NCBI GenBank assembly: GCA_041687295.1
Contig: JAWLCG010000076.1
Span: forward strand, 1-15,846
Source of the DNA: JAWLCG01 sp041687295
GTDB lineage: Bacteria; Planctomycetota; Phycisphaerae; SM23-33; FEN-1343
DNA: 15,846 bases
Reading direction: 5' to 3'
Of the stretch, positions 14,975 to 15,846 are shown in pieces. Numbering within the stretch: the stretch's first letter is position 1; each line of letters begins with the position of its first letter. The notes below the pieces were generated by a model. That model made no database searches. It saw nothing but the letters and a program-made list of their open reading frames with translations, and was not told the DNA's origin. The position numbers and the translations under genes are program-made.

Positions 14975-15439
14975 ATGGAATGGCTGGGTCAACTCGGGTT
15001 TGGGCTGACGCTGGGCTTGGCCGCCCTGGGCAGCGCGCTGGGCATCGGCGCTGCGGGCCGAGCGGCCGCCGGCGCCTGGGCGAAGGAAGCCAGGGCGGGT
15101 CAGCCGCTGAACTTCAAGTACATCATCCTGATCAGCATGCCCCTCTCGCAGGTCTTCTACGCCTTCGTGCTGATGCTGATCTTCCTGCAGCAGCGCGTCT
15201 ACGACCCCGAAGCCGCCAACGTCATGTCCGGCGCCCTGTTCAGCATCGGCGTGGGGTGCGGCCTGGGCGAGTTCGGCAGCGCCTGGATGCAGGGGCTCAT
15301 CGGGGCCTCGGCCATTCGGGCCCTCAGCGAGGGCGGCGGCAAGCCGCTGGTCTTCTCGATGATCGCGATGGGCATCGCCGAGACGGTGGGCCTGTTCGCC
15401 TTCGTCTTCATGCTCATGATGGGACCGCCTGTGGGCTGA
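14975..15439 (+). CDS. atpK: V-type ATP synthase subunit K (ion-translocating ring)
   Basis: Proteolipid ring subunit of 154 residues with four membrane helices (about 5-28, 48-72, 86-112 and 124-149), two hairpins fused as usual in V-type rings. The glycine-rich first helix is GLTLGLAALGSALGIGAAG. The ion-binding glutamate is E136 in GIAETVGLFAF; the first hairpin lacks an equivalent, as in other K proteins. MPLSQVFYAF (55-64) and WMQG (104-107) supply S58, Q59, Y62 and Q106. By my alignment to the Enterococcus hirae K ring these match T64, Q65, Y68 and Q110, the ligands of sodium next to E139. The ATG at 14975 is 10 bp after GGAG (14961-14964); a GTG at 14966 is too close to it. Last gene of the operon, 14 bp after subunit I. 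Also called ntpK. Confidence 0.94.
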   Translation: MEWLGQLGFGLTLGLAALGSALGIGAAGRAAAGAWAKEARAGQPLNFKYIILISMPLSQVFYAFVLMLIFLQQRVYDPEAANVMSGALFSIGVGCGLGEFGSAWMQGLIGASAIRALSEGGGKPLVFSMIAMGIAETVGLFAFVFMLMMGPPVG

Positions 15440-15481
15440 CGTTCCCGTGCCAGACCAGGCGAAGCAGTTTCCCGCGAGGCG

Positions 15482-15501
15482 CCCCGACCCCGGTCGTGGG
15501 G
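15482..15501 (+). terminator. GC-rich hairpin after the V-ATPase operon
   Basis: Beginning 43 bp after the subunit K stop, CCCCGACC (15482-15489) can pair with GGTCG and GGGG (15492-15501), with a single-T bulge and a CC loop. A second stem, GCCCG with CGGGC (15504-15518), follows at once. No T run is present, so this may be a weak or factor-assisted terminator. Confidence 0.35.
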
Positions 15502-15639
15502 CCGCCCGGCGCGCGGGCCGCACGCCCGCACCCCCGAACGGGGCTCCCCTCCACGCCCAGGGATGGCCATCTGCACCACTAACCTGCAGAATCACAATCT
15601 TCTGTAGCGATTTCGCCTGCACCGCCGGCCGAGAAACAG

Positions 15640-15665
15640 CCCGGGGCTCTGCCCCGAACCCCGGG
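15640..15665. repeat. GGGGC/GCCCC hairpin at the edge of the inverted-repeat element
   Basis: CGGGGC (15642-15647) and GCCCCG (15651-15656) pair around TCT; alternatively CCCGGGG (15640-15646) can pair with CCCCGGG (15659-15665). The phrase resembles short GC palindromes dispersed in high-GC genomes. It abuts the left arm of the inverted repeat starting at 15663. Confidence 0.45.
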
Positions 15666-15846
15666 ATTCATCGCTTTGGGGCCACCCGCAGAGCATAGCA
15701 GGCACCACGTCCAGGGAGTGTCGCCCGTGTTATTCGGCCGTCCTGATGGCGCTCGGGACGCTTTGCCGCGCCAGCGATGGGCAACCCTCCGGGGGGACCG
15801 CCCAGAGAGGTCCATCCATGCGGGTGGCCCCAAAGCGACAAATCCC
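15663..15846. mobile_element. 184-bp segment bounded by 28-bp inverted repeats (MITE-like)
   Basis: The left arm (15663-15690) and the right arm (15819-15846) are reverse complements with only two mismatches in 28 bp; the shared core is TCGCTTTGGGGCCACCCGCA. The right arm runs to the last base of the window, so the repeat may be longer. The interior has smaller hairpins (TGGCGC 15747-15752 with GCGCCA 15768-15773) and no gene: a minus-strand frame through it has no recognisable protein. The size and structure fit a non-autonomous miniature element or a large intergenic repeat. I see no target-site duplication. Confidence 0.6.

Noticed and set aside
15579..15833. An 84-codon minus-strand frame through the inverted-repeat element.
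   Set aside because: It spans both the repeat arm and unrelated flanking DNA and has no ribosome site or known motif.
1..15846. CRISPR arrays, toxin-antitoxin pairs, restriction or other defence clusters.
   Set aside because: No regularly spaced direct repeats and no proteins of these types were seen; the methyltransferase fragment lacks its catalytic part.

Overview
This is a high-GC bacterial window that most likely comes from a planctomycete, probably Phycisphaerae-like. That assignment is inferred from gene style: a PEP-CTERM surface protein, an ECF sigma factor of the 'LGISPNTAASRYRYALEKLR' type, a membrane protein ending in the DPF...YSIG...DDGG tail common in planctomycete proteins, a V-type ATPase operon with a DUF2764 subunit, and a tRNA gene with no encoded CCA. 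No taxonomic marker such as rRNA is present.

Left part (1-5400), accessory in character. A secreted PEP-CTERM protein (11-1507) ends at a terminator-like hairpin. It is followed on the opposite strand by the N-terminal stump of an IS256-family transposase (1526-1942). Next is a compact three-gene cassette: ECF sigma factor (2206-2727), a small single-pass anti-sigma-like protein overlapping it by ATGA (2724-3149), and a 549-residue membrane protein (3186-4835). Between 4.9 and 5.1 kb lies a short remnant of a phage-type DNA adenine methyltransferase, then a perfect hairpin. Both sit on the 3' side of a minus-strand tRNA-Ala(CGC) gene with a near-consensus sigma-70 promoter. This layout suggests an old integration site.

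Middle part (5400-7850). A Gfo/Idh/MocA-family NAD(P)-dependent oxidoreductase (5402-6481) and a cytidylate-kinase-like protein (6740-7444) are followed by a leader of about 400 bp. The leader holds a candidate promoter, an operator-like palindrome and several GC hairpins.

Right part (7848-15439), the core of the window. It is a seven-gene V/A-type ATPase operon in the order E - DUF2764 - A - B - D - I - K, as in chlamydiae, spirochaetes and Bacteroidetes. A and B form the catalytic hexamer, D the central shaft, E a peripheral stalk, I the membrane stator with the essential arginine, and K the ion-carrying ring. DUF2764 sits where a C-type subunit would be expected. Separate C, F and G genes are absent. 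The K subunit keeps a full set of residues matching the sodium site of the Enterococcus hirae ring, so sodium coupling is a reasonable hypothesis.

After the operon (15440-15846) there is no convincing gene. This stretch contains GC hairpins and a 184-bp segment bounded by 28-bp inverted repeats that reach the window edge, probably a dispersed MITE-like or REP-like element.

I found no clearly new multi-gene system. The best leads are the terminal inverted-repeat element, the sigma/anti-sigma/membrane cassette, the ion-site signature of K, and the tRNA-linked phage remnant.
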